From positions 1,297,292 to 1,361,291 of the forward strand of contig NZ_KE557320.1 of NCBI RefSeq assembly GCF_000442315.1: DNA of 64,000 nucleotides. The letters are read 5' to 3'. Positions within the stretch are counted from its first letter, which is position 1. Every line of letters starts with the position of its first letter. This DNA comes from Rubellimicrobium thermophilum DSM 16684. Its GTDB lineage: Bacteria; Pseudomonadota; Alphaproteobacteria; Rhodobacterales; Rhodobacteraceae. This document shows positions 38,129 through 51,151 of the stretch, one piece after another. The notes beneath the pieces were generated by a model. That model was not told the origin of the DNA. It saw only the letters and a list, made by a program, of their open reading frames with translations, and did not search any database. The position numbers and the translations under genes were made by a program.

Positions 38129-40910
38129 GGCATGGCCTCCAGCCGTGTCGAGATGATCGCCTCCGCATCGGCTGCCGCAGCGGCAAGCCGTCGTTCCAGG
38201 TCTTCGAGGGTCTCGGCGCCGGTCTCGCGCAGCAGGAACCGGCGCCCTCCCTCTCCGACCGCGGCCGGATCGAGACGCCCTTCGGTGAGCAACCGCCCCG
38301 CCGACTGCAGCCGCCAGAAGAGATCGGCCGCCGCGGTGAGGCGCTGGGCCTCGGAGGGGCCGATCAGTCCTGCGGCAAGGCCGTCCCCGATCTGCGCCGC
38401 CGTCCCGCGCCGGGGAGATCCCGCCAGCAGGGCCAGAGTCTGGGCGAACAGCTCGATGTCCCGCAGGCGCCCCGGACCGGCCTTGGCATCCCAGGGGCCG
38501 TCCCCCCCCTGATGGGCGGCCAGACGGGCGCGCATCTCGGCGACATCGGGGGGGATGCGCGGATCGCCGCGCCGGCCGGCGACCAGATCGGTCCGGAAGC
38601 GCTCCACCCGATCGGCGAGCCTCTGCCAGTCGCCCGCGCCGGCGACGACCCGCGCCCGGGTCAGCGCCAGATGTTCCCAGGTCCAGGCCTCGGTTCTCTG
38701 ATAGCTTTCGAAGGAAGCCCAGGAGGTGGCGACCGGCCCCTGCCGCCCCGAGGGGCGCAGCCGCATGTCCGCGGCATAGAGCCGCCCATCCGCCATCGGT
38801 GCCGACAAGGCGGTCAGCAGGGCCTGCGTCAGGCGTGCGAAATAGGCCCGCGGCGCAAGGGGGGCGGGTCCGTCGGACTGCTCTCCCCCGGCCTCGTAGA
38901 TCATGATGAGATCGAGATCGGAGGCCGCATTGAGCCGTCCGGCGCCGAGCGACCCCATGCCGAGCACGACCGCGCCCCATCCCGGACCGCTGCCATGGCG
39001 GCGTGCGAATTCCGCAGTCACGGCGGGGAACAGCCGGTCCAGCACGGCACCGGCCAGATCGGCATAGTGCTGCCCCGCCTCTGCGGCATCGATGAGCCCC
39101 TGCAGGTGATGGACGCCGATGCGGAACCACCATTCCCTGGCCCAGCGCCGTGCCGCGTTCAGCTGCGCCTCGTAATCCGCGGCCTCGGCCATGGCAGCCC
39201 CCAACGACTCGGCCAGGCGTTGCTGCCCCGGCCAGGGCGCGAAGAAATCCCCCCCGATCACGGCATCGAGCACGCCCGCATTGCGCGACAGATAGCGGGC
39301 CAGGGCGGGCGAGGTGGCGGCAATCTCCACCATCAGCCGCAGCAGATCGGGGTTGGCCTCGAACAGCGAGAAGAGCTGGACGCCCGCCGGCAGCCCCGAG
39401 AGGAAGGCATCGAAGCTGGTCAGCGCCTCGTCGGGGCGGGCGGCCTCGCGCAGGCGGCGCAGGATCTCGGGCCGCAGGCGCCGGAAGATGCCGACCGCCC
39501 GCTGCGACCGCAGCGCCGGATAGTCCGGCCAGCGCGCCGTCACCTCGCGGCCCCAGTCGTCCTCCTCGGCGGGGGGCGATGCCGGGGCGAGAAGCCCTCT
39601 GTCAGGTCATGGACCTCCTCGAGACGCTCCTGCAGGTCGCGCCGCAGGGCGTCCTCCTCCTCTCCCATGAGGCCGCAGAGCCGACCCCATCCCTCGGCTG
39701 TGGAGGGAAGCCTGTGGGTCTGCTGGTCGGCGATCATCTGGAGGCGATGTTCCACCTCGCGCAGGCGGACATAATGGGCATCGAGGCGCCCGGCCGCGTC
39801 CTGCGGCACCCATCCGGCCGCGACGAGGGCCGCCAGGGCTTCGCGCGTGCCGCGCAGCCGCAGCGAGGGATCGCGTCCCCCGGCGATCAGCTGGCGGGTC
39901 TGGACGAAGAACTCGATTTCCCGGATGCCCCCGCGCCCGAGCTTCAGATCGTGGCCATCGAGAACGACCGGCCCGTGATAGCCCTTGTGATCGCGGATGC
40001 GCAGACGGATGTCATGGGCATCCTGGATCGCCGCGAAGTCGAGATGGCGGCGCCAGACGAAGGGCCGCAGGACGGCAAGAAAGCGCTCTGCCGCGGGCCG
40101 GTCGCCCGCGCAGGGCCGGGCCTTGATGTAGGCGGCGCGCTCCCAGGTCCGGCCGACACTCTCGTAATAGCTTTCCGCGGCCCCCATCGGCAGGCAGACC
40201 GGGGTGACGGCCGCATCCGGCCGCAGCCGCAGATCGACGCGGAAGACATAGCCGTCCGCCGTCCGGTCCTGAAGCAGGGCCGTCATCGCCCGGGCGACAC
40301 GCACGAACCCGGCCCGTGCCGCAGCAAGGTCGCCGGGCTCGAAGCGCGTCTCATCGAAGAGAAGCACAAGGTCGATGTCGCTCGAATAGTTGAGCTCGCA
40401 GGCGCCCATCTTGCCCATGGCAAGGGCGACCATCCCGCCGGCCTCGGCCCCGTCCACGGGTGGCAGGCGCCCGCGGGCGGTCTCGGCCTCCACGAAGCTC
40501 CGCATCGTCCGGTCCACCGCCAGATCGGCCAGTTGCGTCAGCGCCCCCGTGACGGCCTCGAGCGGCCAGGCCCCGGCAAGGTCCATCAGCGCCACGAGCA
40601 GCGACAGACGCCGCTTCGCCTGCCGCAGCACGGGGCCGAGCCGGTCCGGCGGGGCCTCGCGCACCGCATGCAGGAGCACCTCGAGCGCTCCGCCCGGCGC
40701 ATCGAGCGCCGCGACCGCCCAGCCCCCTTCCCCCTCCAGCAGCCCGGCCAGATGGGGGCTGGAGCCCGCCGCCCCCCTGATCAGGGCGGCCCGGTCGGGG
40801 TCGAGCCCCCCGAACCGCGCAGCGATCTCCTCCCCGCGTCGGGGGTCCTGCGCATGGGGCATGCGGCTGGGGCGAAAGGGCGGAAGGCGGGTCATGTCGG
40901 GCGCGACCAT
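38125..40910 (-). CDS. glnE: Glutamine synthetase adenylyltransferase/adenylyl-removing enzyme (split in two frames)
   Basis: GlnE controls glutamine synthetase by adenylylation and deadenylylation under PII control. The N-terminal adenylyl-removing half (39540-40910) has MGKMGACELNYSSDIDLVLL and the C-terminal adenylyltransferase half (38125-39543) has GMGSLGAGRLNAASDLDL, both with intact nucleotidyltransferase Asp pairs. The frames meet near 39582-39587, where one extra base would give an unbroken protein of 928 aa. The two frames also overlap as GTGA at 39540-39543, so a true two-gene split exactly between the domains is possible. The ATG at 40910 is favoured, but an ATG five codons later is an alternative. 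Confidence 0.93.
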
Positions 40911-41042
40911 GCGGAGCGGGACAGGCGAAGGTCAACGGCCTCTTCCTGCGACGGCAGGGGACGGGGCGGCGATTTCCGATCGCCATGTGAATGTTTTTTA
41001 CATCACCCCTTGAAGGGGGCCGTTCCGGTCCCGATATGCGCG

Positions 41043-41061
41043 ATGTGAAATCAATTCACAT
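41043..41061. promoter_or_regulatory. Palindromic operator upstream of the DUF2852 gene
   Basis: ATGTGAAATCAATTCACAT is a perfect 7-bp inverted repeat with a 5-bp spacer, 29 bp before the ATG. The half-site ATGTGAA recurs at 40985-40991. It resembles a CRP/FNR-like TGTGA...TCACA but with seven central bases instead of six. Confidence 0.5.
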
Positions 41062-41089
41062 TCCCACTGGCCCCAAGGAGGCATCGCCG

Positions 41090-41596
41090 ATGACAACCGC
41101 CGACCTGCATGCCCCCGCCGAATACCGGCGGGATTTCGCCGGACCCGTCTGGTTCCTGCGGATCGTGGACTGGCTCGACGAGCGCGGGAAATGGGCTTGG
41201 CTGGCCGCCATGGTGGCCGGCTTCGTCCTCTTCTGGCCGATCGGCCTCGCCATCCTCGCCTACATGATCTGGAGCAAGCGCATGTTCTCTTCCCGCCACG
41301 CCCTCGCCCCTGACGGCTCCCGCGGGCTGCGCTGCGGCCGCCGCCATGCCCGCAGCGAAGCCTGGGCCCATGCCCGCACCGCGCTGCGCCCCTCGGGCAA
41401 TGCCGCCTTCGATGCCTACAAGGCTGAAACGCTGCGCCGCCTCGAGGAGGAACAGCGGGCCTTCGAGGAGTTCCTGAGCCGCCTGCGCGAGGCGCGCGAC
41501 AAGGCCGAGTTCGACCAGTTCATGGAAGAGCGTGCCCGCCGTGCCCGCGAAGCCCGGGACATCCGTCCCGCCGACGAGGGCTCCCAGGACGCCTGA
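41090..41596 (+). CDS. DUF2852 membrane protein
   Basis: A 168-aa protein with one hydrophobic segment (about 35-62, WLAAMVAGFVLFWPIGLAIL) and a long charged helical tail (about 110-160, LEEEQRAFEEFLSRLREARD) likely to form a coiled coil. The ATG at 41090 has a textbook AAGGAGG at 41075-41081. Upstream lies a palindrome (41043-41061). Function unknown; the arrangement suggests a membrane-anchored cytoplasmic coiled coil. Confidence 0.88.
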   Translation: MTTADLHAPAEYRRDFAGPVWFLRIVDWLDERGKWAWLAAMVAGFVLFWPIGLAILAYMIWSKRMFSSRHALAPDGSRGLRCGRRHARSEAWAHARTALRPSGNAAFDAYKAETLRRLEEEQRAFEEFLSRLREARDKAEFDQFMEERARRAREARDIRPADEGSQDA

Positions 41597-41606
41597 GCCG
41601 GTTGCC

Positions 41607-41624
41607 GGAGGCCGCGCGGCCTCC
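41607..41624. terminator. GC hairpin after the DUF2852 gene
   Basis: GGAGGCC-GCGC-GGCCTCC forms a perfect seven-pair stem 10 bp after the stop codon. There is no T tract, so it may act as a weak terminator or an mRNA end stabiliser. Confidence 0.4.
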
Positions 41625-41702
41625 CAGATACCCGATATCCGCACAGGTTCCTGCGCTCCGCCCGGACGGCGGGGCGCCTCCGTCCTGCCGAGGGAGGATG
41701 CC

Positions 41703-42155
41703 ATGATGGCTGGCACAAGACCGCTCATCGGCCTGCCCGATCCGGTGCGGGAGCCGGCCTTCTATCGCGGCGTGACGGTCAAGCGCGGCCTCGCCTGGCT
41801 GGTGGATGCCGCGATCACCTTTCTTCTGTGTCTTCTGGCCCTGCCCTTCACCGCCTTCACGGCCCTGTTCTGGTGGCCGCTTCTGTGGATGATGGTGGGA
41901 TTCCTCTATCGCTGGGCGACGCTGTCATCGGGCTCGGCCACCTGGGGAATGCGGCTGATGGCCATCACGATCCGCGACCGACACGGGGCCCCGCTCGATC
42001 CCCTGCAGGCCTTTCTCCACACCTTCGGCTATACGGTCTCGGTCCTCGTCTTTCCGCTCCAGCTCCTTTCCGTGGCGCTGATGGTGGCGCTCGGACGCGG
42101 GCAGGGCCTGACGGACCTGCTTCTGGGCACGGCAGCCATCAATCGCCCGGCCTGA
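41703..42155 (+). CDS. RDD family membrane protein
   Basis: A 150-aa integral membrane protein. The RDD pattern is present: KRGLAWLVDAAIT (Arg and first Asp) before helix 1, and GLTDLLLGT (second Asp) near the C-terminus, with helices at about 31-70 and 105-128. RDD proteins are mostly uncharacterised; some act as Na+/H+ antiporters. It lies 106 bp after the DUF2852 gene. Confidence 0.9.
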   Translation: MMAGTRPLIGLPDPVREPAFYRGVTVKRGLAWLVDAAITFLLCLLALPFTAFTALFWWPLLWMMVGFLYRWATLSSGSATWGMRLMAITIRDRHGAPLDPLQAFLHTFGYTVSVLVFPLQLLSVALMVALGRGQGLTDLLLGTAAINRPA

Positions 42156-42255
42156 CGGACGGCCCGCGGCCCGAACGAAGCGAACGACTCTTGGCGGTCG
42201 GGGGGACGCGCGCTAGCATCGCCTGCGTTCGCCTTCCCTTCCCTGCCGATGGCCG

Positions 42256-43081
42256 ATGCGACACACGCTTCCCCTTGCGCCGCAGTTCTATGTGACGGCC
42301 CCCCAGCCCTGCCCCTATCTCGAGGGGCGGATGGAGCGCAAGCTGTTCACGGCCCTTCAGGGCGAAGGGGCGGAACGGCTCAACAACGCGCTGTCCAAGC
42401 AAGGCTTCCGTCGCAGCCAGAACGTCCTCTACCGCCCCTCCTGCGCCGACTGTCAGGCCTGCTATTCCGCACGCATCCGGGTGGCGGATTTCGTGCCCTC
42501 CCGGTCGCAGGCGCGGGTGCTGCGCCGCAATGCCCGTCTGCGTCGCCGTCCCACCTCGCCCTGGGCGACCGAGGAACAGTTCGCGCTGTTCCGCCGCTAT
42601 CTCGACGGGCGCCATGCAACCGGCGGCATGGCCGACATGGACATCTTCGAATTCGCCGCCATGGTGGAGGAGACGCCGGTCCGTTCGCGCCTTGTGGAAT
42701 ACCGCGACGCCCCCGCCCGAAGGCCGTCTCCGCGCGGTCTGCCTGACCGACATCCTCGATGACGGCCTGTCGATGGTCTATTCCTTCTTCGAACCGGAGC
42801 TGAGCCGGGATTCACTCGGCACCTATGTGATCCTCGATCATGTGCGGATCGCCGCCGAGATGCACCTGCCCTATGTCTATCTCGGCTACTGGGTGCCCGG
42901 CAGCGCAAAGATGGGCTACAAGGCCCGCTTCGGGGCCCTTGAGGTCTACAGCCGGGGACAGTGGCTGCCCCTGCGCAACCCGGCCGATTACGGTGCCGAT
43001 GTGCATCCCCTTTCGGTGGATCCGATCGCCGAGCAGGTGGCCAACATCCAGCTTCCCGACATGCGCGATCAGCGCGGCTGA
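42256..43081 (+). CDS. bpt: Aspartate/glutamate leucyltransferase (frameshifted)
   Basis: This bacterial arginyl-tRNA-transferase-like enzyme adds Leu to N-terminal Asp/Glu and so feeds ClpS-ClpAP degradation (N-degron pathway). The N-terminal domain has the cysteine cluster CADCQAC in [15 protein letters not shown]; the C-terminal GNAT-like domain includes [15 protein letters not shown] and [14 protein letters not shown]. One C too many in 42710-42718 shifts the frame after LVEYRDAP; removing it gives [13 protein letters not shown] and about 274 aa. It is a single-gene unit. Confidence 0.92.
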
Positions 43082-43241
43082 GGCTTGCGCGCCGCGCATC
43101 GACCCCCCCTGCGCCGCTTCCCCGGCCCCCTGACCTTGCGGCAGACGGGACCTGGACGGTTGACGCATCCTCCCCCGGCGCAGAGGAATCGGAACAACAG
43201 CACGCGCCGATCGAACCGGGCGCGCGACGACGGGAGGTGTC

Positions 43242-43853
43242 ATGACTGCACTGCTCGCCCTGTCGCGGGGCATCGACTGGCTCAACGAGCGGATCGGGCG
43301 ATCCGCGATCTGGCTGATCCTGGCTGCCATCCTCATCAGCGCGGTCAATGCCGTGGTCCGCAAGCTCCTCAATACCTCCTCGAACGCCTGGCTCGAGGTG
43401 CAGTGGTATCTCTACGGCGGGGCCTTCATGCTCGCGGCGGCCTATACGCTCAAGCACAACGAGCATGTGCGCATCGATATCTTCTATGCCTCGCGATCCC
43501 GGCGCACACAGCACTGGATCGACCTCTTCGGGCATGTCCTGTTCCTCATGCCCTTCGTGGCGATCATGGTCTGGATGCTGGTGCCCTATGCGCTCCAGGC
43601 CTGGCGGAGCGGGCAGGTCTCGACCAATGCGGGCGGTCTGGTGATCTGGCCGGCGCGCTTCATCCTGGTCGCCGGGTTCGTGCTGCTGCTGATCCAGGGC
43701 ATCTCCGAGATCATCAAGAAGATCGCGGTGATCCGCGGCCTGATCCCCGATCCCGCCCCCTTCCTGTCGCAGCATGCCGCGGCCGTGCGCGATGCGGCCG
43801 CGGCGGTCGAAGCCGACCGGGACGAGTCCGGCCAGAAGGACGCCGCCCGATGA
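43242..43853 (+). CDS. takQ: TRAP transporter small permease (2-oxoacid type)
   Basis: A 203-aa DctQ-family membrane protein with four helices (about 21-41, 58-75, 95-120, 140-165) and the conserved EVQWYLYGGAFMLAAAYTLK segment. GGGAGG precedes its ATG. It overlaps takM by four bases (ATGA). The symbol follows from the neighbouring TakP-like binding protein. Confidence 0.92.
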   Translation: MTALLALSRGIDWLNERIGRSAIWLILAAILISAVNAVVRKLLNTSSNAWLEVQWYLYGGAFMLAAAYTLKHNEHVRIDIFYASRSRRTQHWIDLFGHVLFLMPFVAIMVWMLVPYALQAWRSGQVSTNAGGLVIWPARFILVAGFVLLLIQGISEIIKKIAVIRGLIPDPAPFLSQHAAAVRDAAAAVEADRDESGQKDAAR

Positions 43854-45686
43854 TCGAACTCCTCGCGATGGAGCTGGCTCCGATCATGTCCGTGAGCCTG
43901 ATCCTGTTCCTGATCCTCGGCTATCCGGCGGCCTTCGCGCTGGCGGCCAACGGCCTTCTGTTCTTTGCCATCGGGGTCTGGCTGGCCCCCTATTCCAACG
44001 GCACCATCACCCTCGACTGGCCGCTGCTCTACACGATGCCCCAGCGATTGTGGGGTGTGCTGTCGAACGAGACGCTGCTGGCCATCCCCTTCTTCACCTT
44101 CATGGGGCTGATCCTCGAACGCTCGGGCATGGCCGAGGATCTGCTCGATACGGTGGGCCAGCTCTTCGGGCCGATCCGGGGCGGGTGCCTTTGCGGTGAT
44201 CCTGGTGGGGGCGCTGCTGGCCGCCACCACGGGCGTCGTCGCCGCCAGCGTGATCGCGATGGGGCTGATCTCCCTGCCGGTGATGCTGCGCTACGGCTAT
44301 GACCGCCGGATCGCGACCGGGGTCATCTCGGCTTCGGGGACGCTGGCCCAGATCATCCCCCCCAGCCTCGTGCTGATCGTCCTCGCCGACCAGCTCGGCC
44401 GCTCGGTGGGGGACATGTATCGCGGCGCCCTGGTGCCGGGGCTGATCCTGACCGGTCTCTATATCGGCTATGTCGCGGCCATTGCCATCTTCCGTCCCTC
44501 GGCCCTTCCCCCCCTGCCCCCCGAGGCGCGGACCCTGGGCTCGGGCGTGACATCGCTTCTGGTGGCCATCGCCGCCGGAACGGGCATCGCCTGGGCCGCC
44601 CGTCTGTGGCTCTTCGACGGTCAGGGCAGCAATGGCACCATCCTCGGGGCGACGCTGGGCGCCCTGGCGGTCTATCTCTATGCGCTTGCCGACCGCCATC
44701 TGCGGCTCGACACCCTGTCGCGGCTTGCACAGCAGGTCATCATGGTGCTGATGCCGCCGCTGGCGCTGATCTTCCTCGTGCTCGGGACGATCTTCCTCGG
44801 CATCGCCACCCCGACCGAGGGTGGCGCGATGGGGGCCGTCGGCGCACTCGTACTCGCTGCGGCCAAGGGGCGCCTCGGGATGGCGATGATGACCTCGGCC
44901 CTGCTTGCCACCACGCGGCTGTCTTCCTTCGTGATGTTCATCCTGATCGGGGCGCGGGTCTTCTCGCTCACCTTCTATGGGGTGAACGGCCATGTCTGGG
45001 TCGAGCATCTGCTGACCGCCGTGCCGGGAGGGGAACTGGGCTTTCTCGTCGTCGTCAACGCGATCATCTTTGTCCTCGGTTTCTTCATCGACTTCTTCGA
45101 GATCGCCTTCATCATCGTGCCGCTGCTGACCGCGCCGGCCCAGACGCTCGGGATCGACCTGATCTGGCTGGGCGTCATCATCGGGGTGAACCTGCAGGCC
45201 TCCTTCCTCACCCCGCCCTTCGGCTTTGCGCTCTTCTACCTGCGTTCGGTCGCCGCGCGCGTACCCTATGTGGACCGCATTACCGGCCGGCGGATCGAGG
45301 CCATCCGCACGATCGACATCTATCGCGGCGCCGTGGCCTTCATCGCCGTGCAGACCCTGATGATCGTGCTGGTGGTCGCAATGCCGGGGATGGTGCTGCA
45401 TTATCGCGGCCCGCAGGTGGACCCGGCCAGCGTGACCATCACCCTTCCCCCTCCCGGGAGCCTCGGTGCACCCGCGATCGGCACGCCCCAGTTCGGTGCA
45501 CCCGCGATCGGCACGCCCCAGTTCGGGGCACCGGGCGCGGGAGGCACGACCGGAAACGCGACGGGAGGCGCGCCGGGGGTCCCCGCGGTGGGACAACCGA
45601 ACTTCGGCGCGCCGGCCGCACCGGCACCCGCTTCGCCCCCGCCGGTCGGCCAGCCGAACTTCGGAACACAAACGACATCGCCCTGA
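43850..45686 (+). CDS. takM: TRAP transporter large permease with repetitive tail (frameshifted)
   Basis: A DctM-family permease of about 611 aa reconstructed, with 12-13 helices: ETLLAIPFFTFMGLILERSG, ISASGTLAQIIPPSLVLIVL, IFLGIATPTEGGAMG and the C-terminal NLQASFLTPPFGFALFYLR are typical. One G too many at 44183-44185 shifts the frame after LFGPIRGG; removal gives AFAVILVGALLAATTG. After the last helix it carries an extra Gly/Ala/Pro-rich tail (about 535-611) with four decapeptide-like repeats ending in PQFG or PNFG. It uses a Na+ gradient to import the TakP ligand. Confidence 0.92.
45463..45522 (+). repeat. Two perfect 30-bp tandem repeats in takM
   Basis: A 30-bp unit is present twice without a mismatch and encodes the peptide GAPAIGTPQF twice. 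Two more degenerate peptide copies follow (VPAVGQPNFG, PPPVGQPNFG). The repeat keeps the reading frame. Confidence 0.9.
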
Positions 45687-45728
45687 CCGACGGATCCCCG
45701 CCATGACAGCGGGGACGGGGACATGCAA

Positions 45729-45752
45729 ACGGGCGCCCCGAGGGGCGCCCGT
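45729..45752. terminator. Strong hairpin between convergent takM and takP
   Basis: ACGGGCGCCCC and GGGGCGCCCGT form a perfect 11-bp stem with GA at the tip. It lies 43 bp after takM and 34 bp after the takP stop on the opposite strand and can serve both. No long T tract is present. Confidence 0.65.
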
Positions 45753-45785
45753 CGCAGTCCTCCGGCAGGGCTCGGTCCGTCCGGA

Positions 45786-48020
<2,235 letters not shown>

Positions 48021-48175
48021 CGACCGCCAGGGCCATCGAAGGCGGCCTGGGCAACGGCGTCAGCTCCGCAATGACATTGCCCTGATCGGCCATTGCGGCG
48101 CAATCTTTCTGCCGAAAGCGGTTGACCTGTCCGCCTTGGGCAGGCATAAGACGCGCGCAGCGCAGGGAGGGGCGG

Positions 48176-48223
48176 ATGGGCCGCGGACTCGTAGATGACG
48201 GGATCAGGCGCATGGGCCCTTGA
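48176..48223 (+). CDS. Putative ilvB leader peptide (15 aa)
   Basis: GGGAGGGG at 48165-48172 precedes an ATG at 48176 and a 15-codon frame, MGRGLVDDGIRRMGP, ending in TGA at 48221. It contains adjacent Leu and Val codons (48188-48193) and one Ile codon (48203-48205). It ends inside the loop of a hairpin that competes with the terminator before ilvB. Few regulatory codons are present compared with enterobacterial ilv leaders, so translation is plausible but not proven. Confidence 0.5.
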   Translation: MGRGLVDDGIRRMGP

Positions 48224-48251
48224 CGGCGGCCCCCTTCCGGACCCATGCGCC
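48207..48251 (+). promoter_or_regulatory. Antiterminator hairpin in the ilvB leader
   Basis: GGCGCATGGG (48207-48216) pairs perfectly with CCCATGCGCC (48242-48251). The 3' arm shares 48249-48251 with the 5' arm of the downstream terminator, so both cannot form fully. The 5' arm is inside the leader-peptide codons. Confidence 0.6.
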
Positions 48252-48280
48252 CCCGAGGACCACCGGCCCGGGGGCTTTTT
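48249..48280 (+). terminator. Rho-independent attenuator before ilvB
   Basis: GCCCCCG (48249-48255) pairs with CGGGGGC (48269-48275) around a 13-nt loop and is followed by TTTTT (48276-48280). It ends 20 bp before the ilvB ATG, in the same direction, so it can only act as an attenuator for ilvBN. Confidence 0.75.
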
Positions 48281-48299
48281 CGTGCCCGAGGAGTGACAG

Positions 48300-50073
<1,774 letters not shown>

Positions 50074-50111
50074 GGGGCGCCGGAGCGGCCGGACGGGACA
50101 GGGACGACGAC

Positions 50112-50681
50112 ATGACGCTGAACATCGCCAAGGGCTCCACGAGCCATTCCGCCTACAACCTGCGGTCCACCTATGCCGAGACCGTGGAACGCCACGTCCT
50201 CGCCGTGATCGTGGACAATGAGCCGGGCGTGCTCGCCCGGGTGATCGGCCTCTTTTCCAGCCGCGGCTATAACATCGAGAGCCTCACCGTCGCCGAGACC
50301 GACCACAAGGGCCACACAAGCCGCATCACCATCGTCACCTCCGGCACGCCCCAGATCCTCGACCAGATCGAGGCCCAGCTCGGCCGCATCGTCGCGGTCC
50401 ATGAGGTCCATGACCTGACCGCCGAAGGCCCGGCGGTGGAGCGCGAGCTGGCGCTCCTCAAGGTCGCCGGAACCGGTGAACACCGGGTCGAGGCGCTGCG
50501 CCTGGCCGACATCTTCCGCGCCAAGGTGATGGATTCGACGCTCGAATCCTTCATCTTCGAGATCACCGGCTCGCCGGAGAAGGTGGATGCCTTCGCCGAT
50601 CTGATGCGTCCGCTCGGCCTGACGGAGATGGTCCGCACCGGGGTTGCCGCGCTGTCGCGGGGGACCCGGACGGCGGTCTAG
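50112..50681 (+). CDS. ilvN: Acetolactate synthase small (regulatory) subunit
   Basis: A 189-aa subunit with an N-terminal ACT domain (about 28-100: VIVDNEPGVLARVIGLFSSR, YNIESLTVAETD) that binds valine for feedback inhibition, and the C-terminal activation domain (about 105-185). It forms the AHAS holoenzyme with IlvB. Its TAG stop overlaps the TAG of convergent sufE in one CTAG. Confidence 0.97.
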   Translation: MTLNIAKGSTSHSAYNLRSTYAETVERHVLAVIVDNEPGVLARVIGLFSSRGYNIESLTVAETDHKGHTSRITIVTSGTPQILDQIEAQLGRIVAVHEVHDLTAEGPAVERELALLKVAGTGEHRVEALRLADIFRAKVMDSTLESFIFEITGSPEKVDAFADLMRPLGLTEMVRTGVAALSRGTRTAV

Positions 50682-51100
50682 GCCGTCTGGGCCGCCTCGC
50701 GGGCATGGTCGCGGATGCGCGCGATCATCGATCGCAGGCCGTTCGAGCGCTGGGCCGACAGATGCCCCTCAAGGCCCAGCCGCGCGAGTTCCGCCTGCGC
50801 ATCCACCGCCGGCACCTCCGCCACCGGCAGCCCGGTATAGAGCGCCTTGAGAATCGCGATCAGCCCGCGGACGATGCTTGCATCGCTGTCCCCCTGAAAG
50901 CCGAAGCGGCCGTCCGCGGTGATCTCGGGATGGATCCAGACCTGACTGGCGCACCCCGTCACCTTCGTGGCGGGAACCTTGAGGGCCTCGGGCATCGGGG
51001 GCATGGCCCGGCCCAGGGCGATGACCTCGCGATAGCGGTCCTCCCAGTCGGGCAGGAAGGCGAAGGTCTCGACGATCTCCTCGAAGGCGGGCGTGGCCAT
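50678..51100 (-). CDS. sufE: Cysteine desulfuration protein SufE
   Basis: A 140-aa sulfur-acceptor protein that takes persulfide from SufS. The acceptor Cys is in KVTGCASQVWI (about residue 50), and FLPDWEDRYREVIALGR is the typical N-terminal part. It starts 51 bp after rnd on the same strand. The 3' end shares CTAG with ilvN. Confidence 0.95.
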   Translation of the reverse strand: MATPAFEEIVETFAFLPDWEDRYREVIALGRAMPPMPEALKVPATKVTGCASQVWIHPEITADGRFGFQGDSDASIVRGLIAILKALYTGLPVAEVPAVDAQAELARLGLEGHLSAQRSNGLRSMIARIRDHAREAAQTA

Positions 51101-51151
51101 GGGGGTCTCCCGGGTCGTGGCGGCGGATGGGGCACAGATGGCGTGCCGGGC

